The notes beneath the pieces are model-generated. The model searched no databases, had not been told where the DNA came from, and was given only the letters and a program-made list of their open reading frames with translations. DNA of 64,000 bases from NCBI GenBank assembly GCA_964036195.1, contig OZ038457.1:8211147-8275146 (forward strand), given 5' to 3'. A program made the position numbers and the translations under genes. This document shows, one piece after another, positions 33,501 through 46,074 of this stretch (the first letter of the stretch is position 1; each line of letters begins with the position of its first letter). The stretch is from Sphaerolaimus hirsutus (taxonomy: Eukaryota; Nematoda; Chromadorea; Monhysterida; Sphaerolaimidae).

Positions 33501-36500
33501 TCGGGAAAAATTTAACGATAAATTAATCATAAAATACGATATCCAGCATGTCTGAGAGCTACAAACTATTTTGGTTCCAAAAGAGACCCGGTCGCAAAAA
33601 CAAGTGCCAATTCAGCAAGTGGAGAAGTAAAAATCCATTGTGAAGTAAAGTCAGAAATGAGTCAAAGTAAAATGAGGAATGAAATCAGAAGTAAAATGAG
33701 AAGTGAAGTGAAAATAAAACCGAAGTGAACTTTTTACTTCCCTTTTAACATTTCACTTCTTATTTAACTTCACTTTCCACAAAAAACATTTTTCTATTTC
33801 CCCACACAACCAATTAACCCCCCCCCCAACCCACCTGGCCGGGCTAGACCTCTTCAAAGGCGTGGTCACATTGTCCTCATCCCCGCTGGCTGGGGGCTCG
33901 TTGTTGTCCACGTGCGGCTGCCGCTGGCTCGTCGACGCCACAGTGTCGTAGATGTGCGACTCGTCCAAGTGGGTCGCGTTCGCGCCGCGCAGGGTTGACG
34001 TGCTGGGATTCTGGGGGGGGTGGTTCAGTGGGTTGGTTTTGAGGGGATGGAGGTCCTGGATTTTTTAAAAACGAAGTTCAGACGGTTTTGATGTGACGAC
34101 AGAAAACGCGAGTCGTCGACCACATTGTCACGATGAAAATAGAAGTTTTTGACGCTGCCTGTGACAAAATCGGTATACACTGGCCTGGCGTTGTGCAAAT
34201 TAATTCAATTAATTGTTACCAATTAATTCTTTGAATATGCTCTCTTTTTTGGAATGATTTGCCATTTGACAGTGACGACACACGTCAAATATTCTATTAT
34301 CATGACAAAAAATTGGTTTATATTTACCTCAAATTTTTGAGCTCACAGAAAAACCGTGCGAACGAGGCTTGCTCGAAAATAACGTTCAAAACGCCACAAA
34401 CCAGTGACAAGTCGAACTGGCGAACGATATAGTCAGTATAAAACGTTGGCTTCTCCACAGCCGTTACTTCGAGCGAACCGAACGTTGAAGTCGAATTTTC
34501 CAACGGCCAATATTGGGCGCATTGGCTCTGAAAAGATATAAAATCACTATCGTGTTTGCTGGCACTAGAAAAACAACCCCAAATGACACCTTTCCGCACG
34601 CACCCTGTATTTTTCCTGCAAATTAGTCAACATCACGACCATTTGGACATTTTCCTGCCACACCATGCGCCAAAAATCGCCTATAGTGTTCTCCAATGGC
34701 CCCTGCGCCGCTATAAACTTTTTTCTGCCCTTGTAGCCATTTACAAAATTCGCATTTATGTAATCAGCGTCGGGCGGCGGGGGCGAGCGTCTACTATCGT
34801 CCAACTGTTTGAGCTTCACTCTAGTTACATCATATGCCTTGATGTCGTTATATCGATTTTTGCGAGCATTTTCCTTTCTGTCGCTGGCGGTCGTGTCGAA
34901 ATTGTTGTAATGCGGCAGCGCCTAACAAACGGGTCAGTTTACAGCAATGGGGATGTTTACAGCAAAAGTTTTCCACAAAATGAATAAAAAATCTAACATT
35001 AAATTCCATGCCAAACAGAAAATCCGAATCTCGATGTCGAACAACATATTCGTTAGGCAAATCGTCAACGCTGATTGGCTGAAAATCCCTGTTGTTCTTG
35101 GCGTGAAGTTCGTTGAACGTGCGCCGTTCGGACATTTTGCTTTTCTCCACACAAAGAAAACGTTTGAGAATACCGCGCCTGCAAATAAGGGCAAAATTCA
35201 GATGATAATCTCAAACAGATTTGTGAGAATCGTGGTAGGTAAACAGAAGGCTAAAAACTCCAACCTGTAGAGGAAAAACAGTAGAAGTGTGGAAACGAGA
35301 CAGCAAAGTAACATCAGTGAGATTATCCAAACCAGCACCATTGAACCATCTGAACCCCTGTTTTCACTCACGCCGCCGCCTACTTCCGTTGCTGAAAAGT
35401 GAAAAAATTTGGAAAAAATTGTGAAAAACAATGGACGGACGTTACGCCTGGACCGACCGGTATTTACATGCGCGTGCCTACTTTATTCAGCCGATTATCC
35501 CAAAAAATTCAAAATAAAACAATAAAAGGTGCATAAAGATGGCCAATACAGTCAGCAATGGCGCTGCGCACACTAGTTTACTGCGAGATTGTGGTCAACT
35601 CATAAATCGGCTTTGAACGTATTTGAGTTTACCAGAATGAGGTGTCTGTCAACTGCAGTTGATGGGGATCAAGAAAAACTCATTCCAGTAAATTCAAATG
35701 AGTTCAAAGTCGATTTATCATTTTTCAAATATCTAGCAGTAAACTGGTGTGCGCACGCGCATTATCAACATCGAGAACAATAGCCACTCAGTAACAACCC
35801 CCCACACTTTTCAGGCAAAAAACTCTACAACTTATGCAACCCACAAAAAAAACCCAACCCAAAAGCCCACGTTTCATGTTCATATGCACCGGGGCGAAGT
35901 AGGGCGAGTAGGCGTACTTGGCGCCGGTGAGGAACAGACTGGCCTGGCGGCCCAATCTCGACTGGCGCTGCAGACCCCCTTCCGTTTGTTCAAATTCCAT
36001 ATCGAACAGCCTGGCTGGCTGGTCGGATTGCATCATCAAAGAAGCGTCGGGATCCACTCTGAAGTATGTGTGAAGGATTGAACCAGGGTTTTTAACAATA
36101 CCCGACGTTTTTTAAAGTATACATACGTAAACGTAAAGTATTTATTTTTTACTCACCCCCAAGTACGGAAAACGTCAAATATTTTTTTAAACTTTTATTG
36201 ATGAGTAAACGAGAGTAAAATACTTTTCCCCAGAAAACGTAAAAGTGCGTATTTTTGAGAAATTTTCACTCAAAAACACTAATTTTCATATTTTTTTGCC
36301 CATTTTCACCTTCAAATTAGCCTATTTACAGCTTTTTGGCTATTGAACATAGAAATGTTGAACCTTTTCACCTTGTAAAAACCTATATAAACACCTAAAT
36401 ATTACAAATACGTTTTCTACACTCGAGTACGTAAATTTTTACGTAAAAGCGAGTAGAGGAACTTTTTTTCGGAAGAAACGTAAACGTATTTACTCTGTAC

Positions 36501-39500
36501 GAGTATACGTATTTATCGAGTAAAAGTTCATACTTGATAATATTTGTATCATATCAGACGGCTACCAGCTTCCTCAAGCGAAAACTGTTGTGCCTCACGC
36601 AAATAAATCTAAATATGACGTATGTTTTATTGGCCCATTGCCAATTTTATTTGTGTGCAGTTGGGTGATGACGCGACAGCCGCGGCATGTAGTCGCGCCG
36701 CTTCAGCGAAGACATTATAAAGTCCTAGGTTGTCACTTTCACCAAACGCCGCGGCGAGGAGTCACACTATTTTATAAATGCGTACTAACAAAATTCAGTG
36801 ACAAAATCGTTAATGGTCAACCTAAAAGTACCAAATCAGGTCGTGCAATTTTGAGAACTACTCTTTGAAACAAAAAACATGCATCAGGTAGAAAATGCGG
36901 CTTTTTCGGTCAGACAAGCCTTGAATAGCTAAAGTTGATTTTGCAACTGCCAGGTCCAAGCATGAATAAAAACGAACCGAATAATGTGGCCACACAAGCT
37001 ACCGTATTACCTCGAAATACCCCCATGGGGTTGATTATTTCGCCAGCAATATTTGAGGGGGGGTATTCGAGGGTTTTTTTTATTATTTCGTCAGAAATTT
37101 TCGTAAGAATCGAAGTAAAGAGTAGGCATTTTCCAAAACAAAACCCAAAACAGGTAATAAATGCGTCCAAACAGGATATATTTGGACATAAAAACGTAGA
37201 TAGCTACACAAACTAGTCTATGTGTAGCTGCGATACAAATCAGCAGTAAAAAACACATCATGTACATTGCATACACGACGTACATCATTCCGGAGGGGGT
37301 ATTTCGAGAGGGGGTTTATTGTTTCCCCAGCCCATTTGGGGGGGGGGGTTAATTCAGGGGGGTTAATTCGAGGTAATACGGTAGTTTTCAACAGAAATTT
37401 TGAAAACTCGTAAATCATCATTTAAGTTTTCGAATTTAAGTTTTCAAGAATGAGGTGCCCGTCATCTACAGTTGACGGAGAGTAAAAATGACTCATTCTA
37501 GAAAACTCAAATGCGTTCAATGTGTAAATATTTATGAGTTTTCAAAATTTCGGTTGAAAACTAGCTTGTGTAGCCACAATGCGCGAAGTCGCATCATTTA
37601 GTGCGACCCACCCACCAACCCACTCACCTAACAATCAAAAATCCCGTATAAACGGCGTCGTGTTTCAACGGCGGGTCTGCGGCGACATAGCGCCCATGGT
37701 AGGGCGAATTGCAGTGGTTCGACTGGCCGGCAATCTTCATCACGCCCAGGTCGATGGGGTCGACGGCGGACGCGGTGTCGCTGTTGCCCAGGGTGGCCAC
37801 CTTGGGCATCCTGAAGGGTTACGGGGGGGGGGGGTGATTTTTAAACTGACTTATAATTATTTTTCATTTCAGAGTCAAATCACAGTGAATCAAAGTGCTC
37901 CGATGGCTTTAAATTTGACCGTTAGAAATGACAATAATTACATTGCTGGATTTCATAAATTGTATACATTCTATCTCTATGCCCCACCTTTGGGGCATCT
38001 AAAAACCTGCTTTTAATTTCAACAGACTATTTTTAAAATCACGAAAAACCCACCGTTGTATAGCCTCAGCAATGTACGCAAAGTATCTCTGCGGATTATT
38101 TTGACCCAAGTTATTCCTGACCACGTTGTCCGAATCAGTCATGTCCAAGTGTTCGGGTCTGGGCAACTGGGTCAGGGACACGCCGTTGGGCAGCGGCACC
38201 AGCGCGATGTAGAAACACGAGATTGGCCCGTTGGTCTGGTCGGGCGGGTCGGAGAACACGGCGCGCAGCTGCGACACGTTTGGGGAGGAAATTGTCAACG
38301 AATGTGAATAAAGCATCGCATTGAAAATTTTGTGGCGAGAACAATGTCTGGGAAGACCCTGTGGTTATGTAAACCCGCCAGTCATGTATTTTAGAGGGGG
38401 CAAAAGCATGGCATGAGGGATTAGTGCAGGGTTTTACAAAATTAGTATAGCACATAGCACGGGCCGCAGTGCGTGTGCACTCACATTGTTTTTGTCGCCA
38501 TTTTGATGATACCACTCAAATAAAAATTGAAAAATGGAAAATCTCATGTTACGCTTGTTAAGCATTTGACTTTTTTCAATTTTTGTTCGAGTTGTGTCAT
38601 CAAAATAGCAACAACAACAATGTGAGTGCACACGCGCTGCGGCCTGTGCTATGTACTGTACTAATTATGTAAACCGTACTAATCACCCGAGCCATGGTTA
38701 TCACCCCTAAAATATATGACCAGCGGGTTCACATGACCAGTGGGCCTACATCTAAAACAACACCAAACCCACCCTAGTATTATTAGGCATTCTATCCTCA
38801 GTAGCGATCATGCCATCGGCGGGCAAGTGCACGTCGGGCGAGTCGACGCTGGTGGGCACGCCAAAGTCTGTCCGGCAGTTGCCCGTCCCGTTGAACCACA
38901 CCCATGAACTGTGGCCTGTGAGGGGTGGGAGGGGTGGTGATGTTGTGGATTTGGGGACATTTTGGTTGAAGCTCGAAAGTTACACAATAATAGCCCTTTG
39001 CCTAGCCAGTTCAAGCACACGAAATATCAAAAAACGTGCAGTAGCGTGAATCTTGGTGATCGGGTGAATAAAGATTGAAAAAACCTGTCTGCACAGTGCA
39101 GCGTTCTGCACCGATATTTGAGAGCTTGTCCAACATTCCCAACAAATTAAATAAACGCGACCGTTAAACCCCGCCCCCTTACTTACCAACGTTGTTAAAT
39201 GCACGAATTCTCGCATAATAATCACGATTAGGCCACAAATCGGCGAAAATGCAATCATTCAAATCCACTTCAGGTATATCGTTAAGATTGGCGCACTCTT
39301 CGCTGATGGATTGGGGATAGTGATCGCTAGCCAGTGAATTATCATCGGCTGCAACGTGTCGGACGCGGCCGTAAAAGTCCACCTGTGGGAAATTTACAAA
39401 CGTAAAAACTGAGCATTGGCACATCGCCAAGACTGCTGCTAAGTGTCAGAAGAGAATTTCCACCTGATAGTGCACAGTAGGTCCATTCTGCAATTCAGGC

Positions 39501-42500
39501 GGGTGCCACATGATGACGCATTTCTGTACGGCCCTCGGAATTGGGTCCTGTAGTCGAATGTACCACGGCGTGGGTGGCCCGGGCACTGTATGTTTATCAT
39601 TCGTATGCGATATCCTCTTATGAGAGTGTGTATTTTACCTATGCGCAGAAACGCACGCAAGATTTTTGAGCGGGGGGGGGCGGATTGTATGAACGTGGGG
39701 GAGGCGGTACCCGCCCCCCCCCCTAAAATTTGGCGCCGAAAAGCGCCGCGCAATGGCGTGTTTGCCATTGGCGCCATTGTTAGACGCCGAGCCATGGCGT
39801 GGTCGCCGTTGGCGCGTATCTACGTCTACTGTATACCTAGATACATATTTGCATCTAAAAATATGCTACTAGGCACCGCGTTGACTTGAAATATTGAAAT
39901 AAGTTATGGCGCGGTGGGAAAATGCGCGCTTGTTCACAAAAAATGTTGCCCATTGCCTACCAAATCGCTATTAAAAAGTACCATTATTGGCACTTCTTAC
40001 GTCTGGCACGGGAAGGAGGGCGGCGGCCGCACTCCCCCTGCGTACGTTCTTGCCAATGCGTATTCAAATTGTACAACCGTTTGTTTCATCAAATTACGTA
40101 TTGAATTACACCTCCCACAATTCACAATTTATAAAAATACCCGCCCAAAATCGACAAGTTCCCCCAAGCAAACCATCCGGCTGCGTCCTGATCCTGGCCA
40201 CGTCCCTGGCTGGCATATTGTTGTCTCTCTTTTTCAACGTTTCGATACTCACGTGGTACCAGGTGTACACGGCAAGGCCGGTCACGTTCAGCTCGCTCGC
40301 GTACACAGTGCGGTATTCGCGTACTGGTATGCCGGGCTTTTTCATTTCGGCCACCCTGCGAGTTTGGTCGCGAGTTTGCGAATGTACGGGACACGCCTTA
40401 AAATGATGAGAGTGATGGAACGGCGCCATGGCCGTGGTCCCATTTATAGGCGCCACGCCATGGCGCCATTGGTGTTGGCGCCAGCGCCAAACACTGTCGT
40501 ATATGTAAATATGCATACATTATACAGCAACAGGCATTTGGGAGTTTGCAGGGATTCGCCTGTACAGAGACCGCTCTGCAGAAAATACCGTCTGTGGCGG
40601 AAAATTGTGCGCTTGCGCGCAAATTTTGTCACAAAAACGTTGAAAATTAACAGTGAAAGTGGCATTTTGCTGAATTTTTCTGGTCACACCGTGGAAGGGA
40701 AGGGGTTGCGTCTTTGGGTATAGCCAGTAGCCACCAGGTCAAATAACGTCCAAACAGTCCAAGACCGCAACTCACGCAATGTTGACGGGCAGGCTGTCGA
40801 CGGGCTGCGTGACCCAGCTCACATAGAACACCGAGCTGTTGATAGCACGCAAAGTTGTTATCACCACGTTTATGGGTTCTGCGACAAAAACAAGGTTTCA
40901 AAATTAGGATTCATGGTGCCTGTAGGACCATCCATTATTTAATCTCTTCACCATTTCCACCCATTTTTCTAGCTGTACTCGGCGGACCGCATGTTATGCA
41001 TTTTTCTGAATGAAACACTCCATCATGACGCCATCGTTAATAAAAATAATAAAAAATGAATTCAGGCAAAACAAGCTGTAATCGACGTTTTCTCTTTTTT
41101 TAAATTTTTTTATTTAAATAAGAAATAAGTAATTTCTGCCGCGTTATTTGCGGTCCGCCGAGTTTATTTTAGAAACAAAAAACGGACAAAATAGTCTACA
41201 CCGATCCCCGAAACTATAGTAGAAAAATGCTTTCACCGAATAAACAAATTTACCAAACACCATCTCAGTACACCTTCCCCGAGATTGATTGCAGTTTTAA
41301 TTTTTCGCTCGGCCCAGAAAAGCTCATCCATCAAACGTAGAGGCGACATTAACGCCACTATAATGGGCGCTTATATTGACGCAATGTGTCACAACTGCTC
41401 GCGCTACTTAAGTGTCTTGATACATACATATTTATGTATTTACATCATTTACTTTTATTTGTACCGTTGAGAACCCTTTTCCGATGGGAACGTATTTTAC
41501 ATAAATATGCGCATTGCACATACATACATATTTAATTATGCTAATACCTACATGGCATATATACATATTTATTTGTTCAATATATGGCAGCTAATACTTT
41601 TTATACAAGAGTGTCAATATTGACATTCCCCGTCTAGAATAAGCAAAACAAAATAACCTCAGCAGAACCGCAGTTTTATAGCACTATTTAAAGGAACGTA
41701 ATGAAAAACGCATAGAAACATTTAGCTGCGGAATATCTAAAACAGAAAAAGCGTAACAATCACCTAGGGTTCAAACGATATATCGTATCGAATATCGAAT
41801 ATCGGATATCGACCATTTTTTTATATCGAATATCGAATATCGATATCGAAAATTTTGAAAAAATATCGAATATCGAATATCGATATCGAAAATTTTGAAA
41901 AAATATCGAATATCGAATATCGATATCGAAAATTTTGAAAAAATATCGAATATCGATATCGAATATCGACCATATTTTCGATATATCGAACCTGTATAAT
42001 GTCCTTAATTAAGTTTTTATTTTTGTTTTGAGATATTTGTGATTAATTTGAGTTGCTTATAGTATCTAAGTTGTTGAGTAAAAGTCATCTTTGTTGGAGT
42101 GCTTACTCCACATTTCTTGTATTTGGTTTGGCCACATACCTACTGAACTACCTACCTCAAATTTGAAGCCAGAAAGTGCTGATATGCTGCTTCTTTGCAA
42201 CATGGCCTTAAACAATTGGGTTATAAGTATGAATTGTAATATCTACCAATTTTTGTTTGTCTGATACAATTTGATTTGTCATGTTTTTTTCTTTGATTTT
42301 CTCATTCTGACCATTGTAAACCTTGTTAAAATCAATTGTACTTTTCAGTAAAGAGATAATCAACTATGTTTGCAACCATATGAAAATACAATATGCTGCT
42401 TGAAATATGCCTTGCTATACCAAAAGCTAAATATTGAATATCGAAAATATCGAAATATCGATATCGAATATCGATCATTTTTTAGTATCGAATATCGAAT

Positions 42501-45500
42501 ATCGATATCGAGGGTCCATATCGTATCGAATATCGATATCGAAAATTTTTAAAAAATATCGAATATCGAATATCGATATCGAAAATTTTTAAAAAATATC
42601 GAATATCAAATATCGATATCGAAAATTTTGAAAAAATATCGAATATCGAATATCGATATCGAAAAGTGATATCGTTTGAACCCTACAATCACCTTTCAGC
42701 TACGCATTATTCAAGCTATTTATACTTCCGGCGGACGTCGTCCGGCTACCTCTTCAAAGAAATTCAAAAGCGCATAAAAGAACGCTAATTAGTAAACATT
42801 AGAACAGCTGTTCTACGCGGCGCTTTTATACTCGAATGCGCAGAAGGAATGCATAAAACGCGCTATAATGTCTAAACGCTGCCCGAACGAGACAACATGC
42901 TATGGCGCCACACACGCCGGATGTCAACTGAATTCGTGTCAACTAAATTTTAGTTCATTATGCAATTTCAACTGTCATATCTGATAGAGCTGGGGTTGGC
43001 CGATGTTTTTTTTAAACGTTTTTTATTATAATCAAAACGTTTTTTTTATAAAAAAAAACATGACGTCCGAAATGTTTTTTTTTTTAAAAAAACATCGACC
43101 GAAATTTTTAGTACTAAGCACTAGGTATTTTGCAAAATTTTTGCGCGCAAGCGCGTAATTTCACACACAAATTGACATTGGTGGTTGTTTTCATTGGTTT
43201 TGTGGCATTTTTAGTATCAAAGTATCCATTTATATATGCTACCATGGGTTAATAAGCCGTCATATGTCAGTGTAGTATATAATATTGAGGTAATGTGCTT
43301 CCATGTACCTCCACAGTGTGTAACTTCACTCCCAAAGTAACAACCTCCTTTTATAACCTTGTTTCATCACTATTCCGTGCCAAACTTTACCTGAAGTCAC
43401 AAACATTCGACTAACATCGAGTTAAAAAAAAAAACGTTTTTATTTCCAACCCTAGATAGAGCATTGTTTATTTTACATTGTGACAACTAATTTTCATTGT
43501 TTCTGTTAAGTGTGATGCTTAAAAAATTTTTCGTGCTACAAAGTTGGCATTGAGTTGACATGAATTTGCGATGTCAACTAGCGTGCATGGGCCAAATAAA
43601 CTCACCAGTCGCATCCACAGTCATATTTTCACTCCGCTTTTCAATATCTTCACTTTCTTCCTGCTCAGTTCCAGTAACCAGCACCGCTGTTAACAATAAG
43701 CCTGTACGAAAGCGCCGAAAATTTGAAGTTATGAAAAAAACACAAATTTTGAGGGTTAGATTGAGTTAATTAAGCTTGAAAATTGGTAATCGTCAAGAAA
43801 ACATGAATACATAAATATAATGAGAAAAGCCAGCCGCCATTAACCAACACCTTTAGTTGAAAAGTGACATTTAAAAGACAATGTTTTTATATAGTTGTTT
43901 TTGCGACGCACACAAACCTCGGACGTGAACTGGGACTACATTCGATTTCACGATTTTGTTTTGCAGCGGCGGCAGCGGTTTAGCTTTGCAACGATACGTG
44001 CCACTGTCGCGGATCTGAAACAGTAGCGCTGAAATATTACATAAAAATAACAATTCAGGCAGTCAGATTTTCAAAGCTTTTTTTGTGTGTAAATACCATT
44101 TATGTCTAAAAATTCGGTATTTGACACATTGGAGTTAGATGTCGCACCGCTTAAACTGACAGCGAAACATTTTTATTTCTGACCTCCAGCAGTGCGCACA
44201 ACGCCACTCAAAATGTCAATTCCAACAAAGAAAGCAATTGACAAAAACGTTACCTGAACACGTGTGACATTGAAGTACCAGCATTTTTCCAGGTCGAAAT
44301 CGCTTATACCAAAATCGAGGCCGCGATCGAACGGAGTTTCGGCGTGTTTATATTCGATTGTGTCGTTGTGAACGAGCGTCACCTGTGGGGGGATGTGAAA
44401 ATTGAAAAACAAATATTGACTGGGCGAACTATGCCCACGTGGATGATGTAAGAAGTGTACAGTTACAGAAATACAGTGTTGTTAGCCTAGATGCCACTCC
44501 CAGACCCTGTAAAATATCAAATGTCATGCAATGTGTCAAAAGTCATGTAAAATGGCCTGTAAAATGGCAAACGTCGTTATAGGACATTTTATATGACTTT
44601 GCATGACATTTAACAGTCTGAGCAACCAGACAACATAGCCGGAGACAGTACGGGTGGAATAGGTAGCTGGAAAAATTTGAAGGGTCCGGGAAGGCTAACA
44701 GAAATACATTTTACCTTTCCTTTCTAAATTTTACAATCTGTGTATGGTAGGAAAATGCCGATTAATTAGCCAAAAATTGGTAAAACAATTCGGATTGAGC
44801 TATTTGAGATCATTGATATGTTACTACACATCTTCCACCCTATTTTCCTAGATTTTTAGCATTTTCGTCAAATTCGAGCATATATTCTACAATCAAATAG
44901 ACAGCTAGGCAATGGGGAAGCATCATAATCAGCTGAAAATTTCGAGTTTGAAGGATAGCGAGAACTTTGGGACAGGCAACCAACAAACAAAAACACCACT
45001 CGCCACCAAAAACCCACCTCATCCACAGTGCCCCTAGGATCCATATTAACGCAGCAGGCAATGGAGAACCTCTCGCCCTCGTAGGGCGTGTCGGTGGGGA
45101 AGGGTATCACGTGCACGGCCAGGTCCAGCTTGGCGCACTTGTACCTGTCCGAGGCGGGACACGTGCACACTCCGTGTTCGGTGTGGCACACGTTGCCCCG
45201 CCCCCCGGTTCGCTGGAGAGTCTCGTTGTTGGCGGACGCGCATAATACGTTCGTTCTGCTGCATCGCTGCCAGAAGTCTGCGGTGGGGTTGGTGCGATTG
45301 CAGTTGCATGGATTAGAGTCGCATATAGAGTTAAATGGGATTTCGCATGGTACACTGCAATTATTCGTTCCGCATTCGAACGTTTTTGCATGGGGAACCT
45401 CGACTGGACAAAGCGTTTGATGGGTGACAAAAATTCGACTGGGATGCAAATCCGGCGAAGGATTACAAATTACTATATGCGAGATTATTTTCCCTGCAGC

Positions 45501-46074
45501 ACGCACTGAATACCATGTAAATATCAGCTGACCTTAAAGCCCATACTTATATTTTCGCTATTTTTATTACACAAAAATGACGTCTAAAGAAAATACCGAA
45601 TGCATTAAGACATCACGATCATGAACATAATGTTAATTCAGTTGGAAACATAATTTATCGCCAACGTAGCGAGGAATCGCCAATTTTACACCTCATAGCT
45701 CAAGCCAAAGTAAAAACAACAACGAAAAGTACATAACATACTCAGCGGGCAATTATCTCCGAAGCAGTTGCAGTAGCCATTGTAACACAGTCCCTTGTAC
45801 GCGCAGTCGGTGTCATTTTCGCACGGCGAGTCCACTGCAATTTCAACAGTTCGGTTAGACACACATCTTGGATCAGTGCCAAATTTAGCCAATATCGAAC
45901 AGAAAGCACCAACACACTAAAGCGCATGAATCGGCATTGTAGCACGATACCTAGTCAAACCGCAGACATAAAAAAAGAAAAAGGAAACATACCAAAGGGC
46001 TCAGCAGCATGTGCAACGGCCAAAAACAGGAAAATGAGCATGGGTGCAGTCGATCTCGCAGAAACGAGTGTCAT
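27518..46074 (-). CDS. Ptp69D: Receptor-type protein tyrosine phosphatase, Ptp69D-like
   Basis: Signal ATG at 46074 ([13 protein letters not shown] core). Approximate exons in order: 45993-46074, 45742-45834 and 45018-45403 (Cys-rich, e.g. [14 protein letters not shown]); 44254-44382 and 43918-44014 (Ig, DSGTYRCKA); 43607-43697; 40773-40876, 40253-40357, 39473-39590, 39189-39380 (fibronectin III pairs); 38783-38910, 38052-38280, 37627-37810, 35834-36060; 35266-35392 (transmembrane, [15 protein letters not shown]); 34998-35180 to 31826-31999 (phosphatase D1: [23 protein letters not shown]); 31644-31735 linker; 31196-31360 to 27518 (D2: [24 protein letters not shown]). The D1 mobile loop reads NWGDYRAPE, non-proline as I recall for fly Ptp69D (TWKDFMAPE). 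D1 has an ~80-residue acidic/Ser-rich insertion (33838-34012 and 32963-33145). D2 has Lys where catalytic Arg is expected, so is probably inactive. Ptp69D acts in axon guidance. Orthology by recall, not search. Confidence 0.88.
28271..28713. mobile_element. Poly-C/poly-G MITE in a Ptp69D intron
   Basis: Ends TACCGTATTTCCTCGAAATA and TATTTCGAGGAAATACGGTA. Runs of 8-12 G separate GTATTTCGAG words. The core around GACGTCGAAAAATGCAACAA is the reverse complement of the core in 24142-24541. Confidence 0.7.
29030..29452. repeat. (TAGGT)n simple repeat split by a MITE
   Basis: GGTAAGATAGGTAGGTTAGG units occur on both sides (29030-29084 and about 29418-29452) of a CAGGGACGTAGCCAGGAT element starting at 29085, whose right end is diverged. 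Intronic in Ptp69D, between D2 exons. Confidence 0.5.
30590..31095. mobile_element. hAT-like MITE, CAGGGGTCTCC termini
   Basis: Termini CAGGGGTCTCC and GGAGACCCCTG are flanked by the perfect 8-bp duplication tctctctc (30582-30589 and 31096-31103). The interior has repeated GGATAGATAGCT words and long G and C runs near the right end. Relatives are 49757-50881 and 58353-58580. It is in a Ptp69D intron close to the D2 exon at 31196. Confidence 0.8.
31365..31564. other. Assembly gap (200 N)
   Basis: Exactly 200 unknown bases. The nine bases before it (cgctgggaa) are repeated directly after it, which suggests the contigs overlap. The left flank is the Ptp69D D2 exon, the right flank is its splice acceptor. 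Confidence 0.95.
32030..32371. mobile_element. hAT-like MITE packed with TGGCGCC words
   Basis: Ends TAGTGATGGAAAAGCGCC and GGCGCCATTCCATCACTA. The flanking octamers gttgacac and cttcacac match at six of eight positions. The interior is many copies of ATGGCGCCA around a short AT-rich core. Ptp69D intron between D1 exons. Confidence 0.65.
32567..32893. mobile_element. Possible MITE, CTGGGGATG ends
   Basis: Inverted CTGGGGATG / CATCCCCAG with AACGTTTTTT-like and TGCGCGCTTGCGAGC words that recall the TAGGGTTGG hAT family. No target duplication matches, so only weakly supported. Ptp69D intron. Confidence 0.35.
35560..35760. mobile_element. Palindromic MITE, GCGCACACTAGTTTACTG ends
   Basis: Left GGCGCTGCGCACACTAGTTT, right AAACTGGTGTGCGCACGCGC. 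Inside, GAATGAGGTGTCTGTCAACTG faces its inverse, and ATAAATCGGCTTTGAACG faces a mirrored copy. Ptp69D intron next to the transmembrane exon. Confidence 0.65.
37000..37383. mobile_element. Poly-C MITE, TACCGTATTACCTCG ends
   Basis: Ends TACCGTATTACCTCGAAATAC and CGAGGTAATACGGTA. Two GGGGG/TATTTCGAG blocks flank a unique AT-rich core. Immediately followed by a diverged ACTAGTTTTC-type palindrome (about 37384-37575). Ptp69D intron. Confidence 0.6.
39650..40660. repeat. Composite of GGCGCC-rich and TGCGCGCAAG MITE fragments around a Ptp69D exon
   Basis: 39655-40000 resembles the CAGGGACGTAGCC family (AGATTTTTGAGCGGGG, then GGCGCC words); 40400-40660 resembles the TAGTGATGGAA family (TGATGGAACGGCGCCATGG) joined to a GCGCTTGCGCGCAAA palindrome. 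The fibronectin-type exon at about 40253-40357 lies between them. The right fragment is repeated at 49636-49756, and its continuation near 50890-51040, in copy B. Confidence 0.5.
40976..41166. mobile_element. TA-type MITE (TACTCGGCGGACCGC), copy A
   Basis: Ends TACTCGGCGGACCGCATG and GCGGTCCGCCGAGTTTA. Internal GAAACACTCCATCATGACG is shared with 27041-27433. Present in both duplicated segments, hence older than the A/B split. Ptp69D intron. Confidence 0.65.
41765..42685. mobile_element. hAT-like MITE made of ATATCGAT arrays
   Basis: Termini TAGGGTTCAAACGATAT and ATATCGTTTGAACCCTA. Perfect 8-bp duplication caatcacc (41757-41764 and 42686-42693); copy B has the single empty site in GCGTAACAATCACCTTTCAG. 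Two arrays of ATCGAATATCGATATCG start right at each terminus and enclose a ~420-bp unique core (about 42000-42425). Ptp69D intron. Confidence 0.88.
42904..43593. mobile_element. ACTAGTTGACAT MITE (copy A) interrupted by a hAT element
   Basis: Outer ends GGCGCCACACACGCCGGATG and CTAGCGTGCATGGGCC. The uninterrupted equivalent in copy B is 52319-52539. The insertion is 42991-43454. Confidence 0.7.
42991..43454. mobile_element. hAT-like MITE, TGGGGTTGG/CCAACCCTA ends
   Basis: Perfect 8-bp duplication gatagagc (42983-42990 and 43455-43462). Same AAACGTTTTTT sub-terminal repeats and GCGCGCAAGCGCG palindrome as 7837-8519, with an internal deletion. Absent from copy B, where the corresponding site is uninterrupted. 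Confidence 0.87.
44491..44630. mobile_element. CCCTGTAAAATGTCA MITE, copy A
   Basis: GCCACTCCCAGACCCTGTAA opens the element and GACATTTAACAGTCTGAGC closes it. In copy B the equivalent (53600-54190) is split by the hAT-like element at 53683-54100. Confidence 0.5.

Noticed and set aside
39914..40723. 269-codon plus-strand ORF
   Set aside because: It runs through repeat fragments and antisense over a Ptp69D exon at 40253-40357 with good splice sites. No domain is recognisable, so it is treated as a chance ORF.
45088..45420. Plus-strand ORF opposite the Ptp69D Cys-rich exon
   Set aside because: Antisense shadow of the conserved exon 45018-45403; the same shadow appears in copy B.
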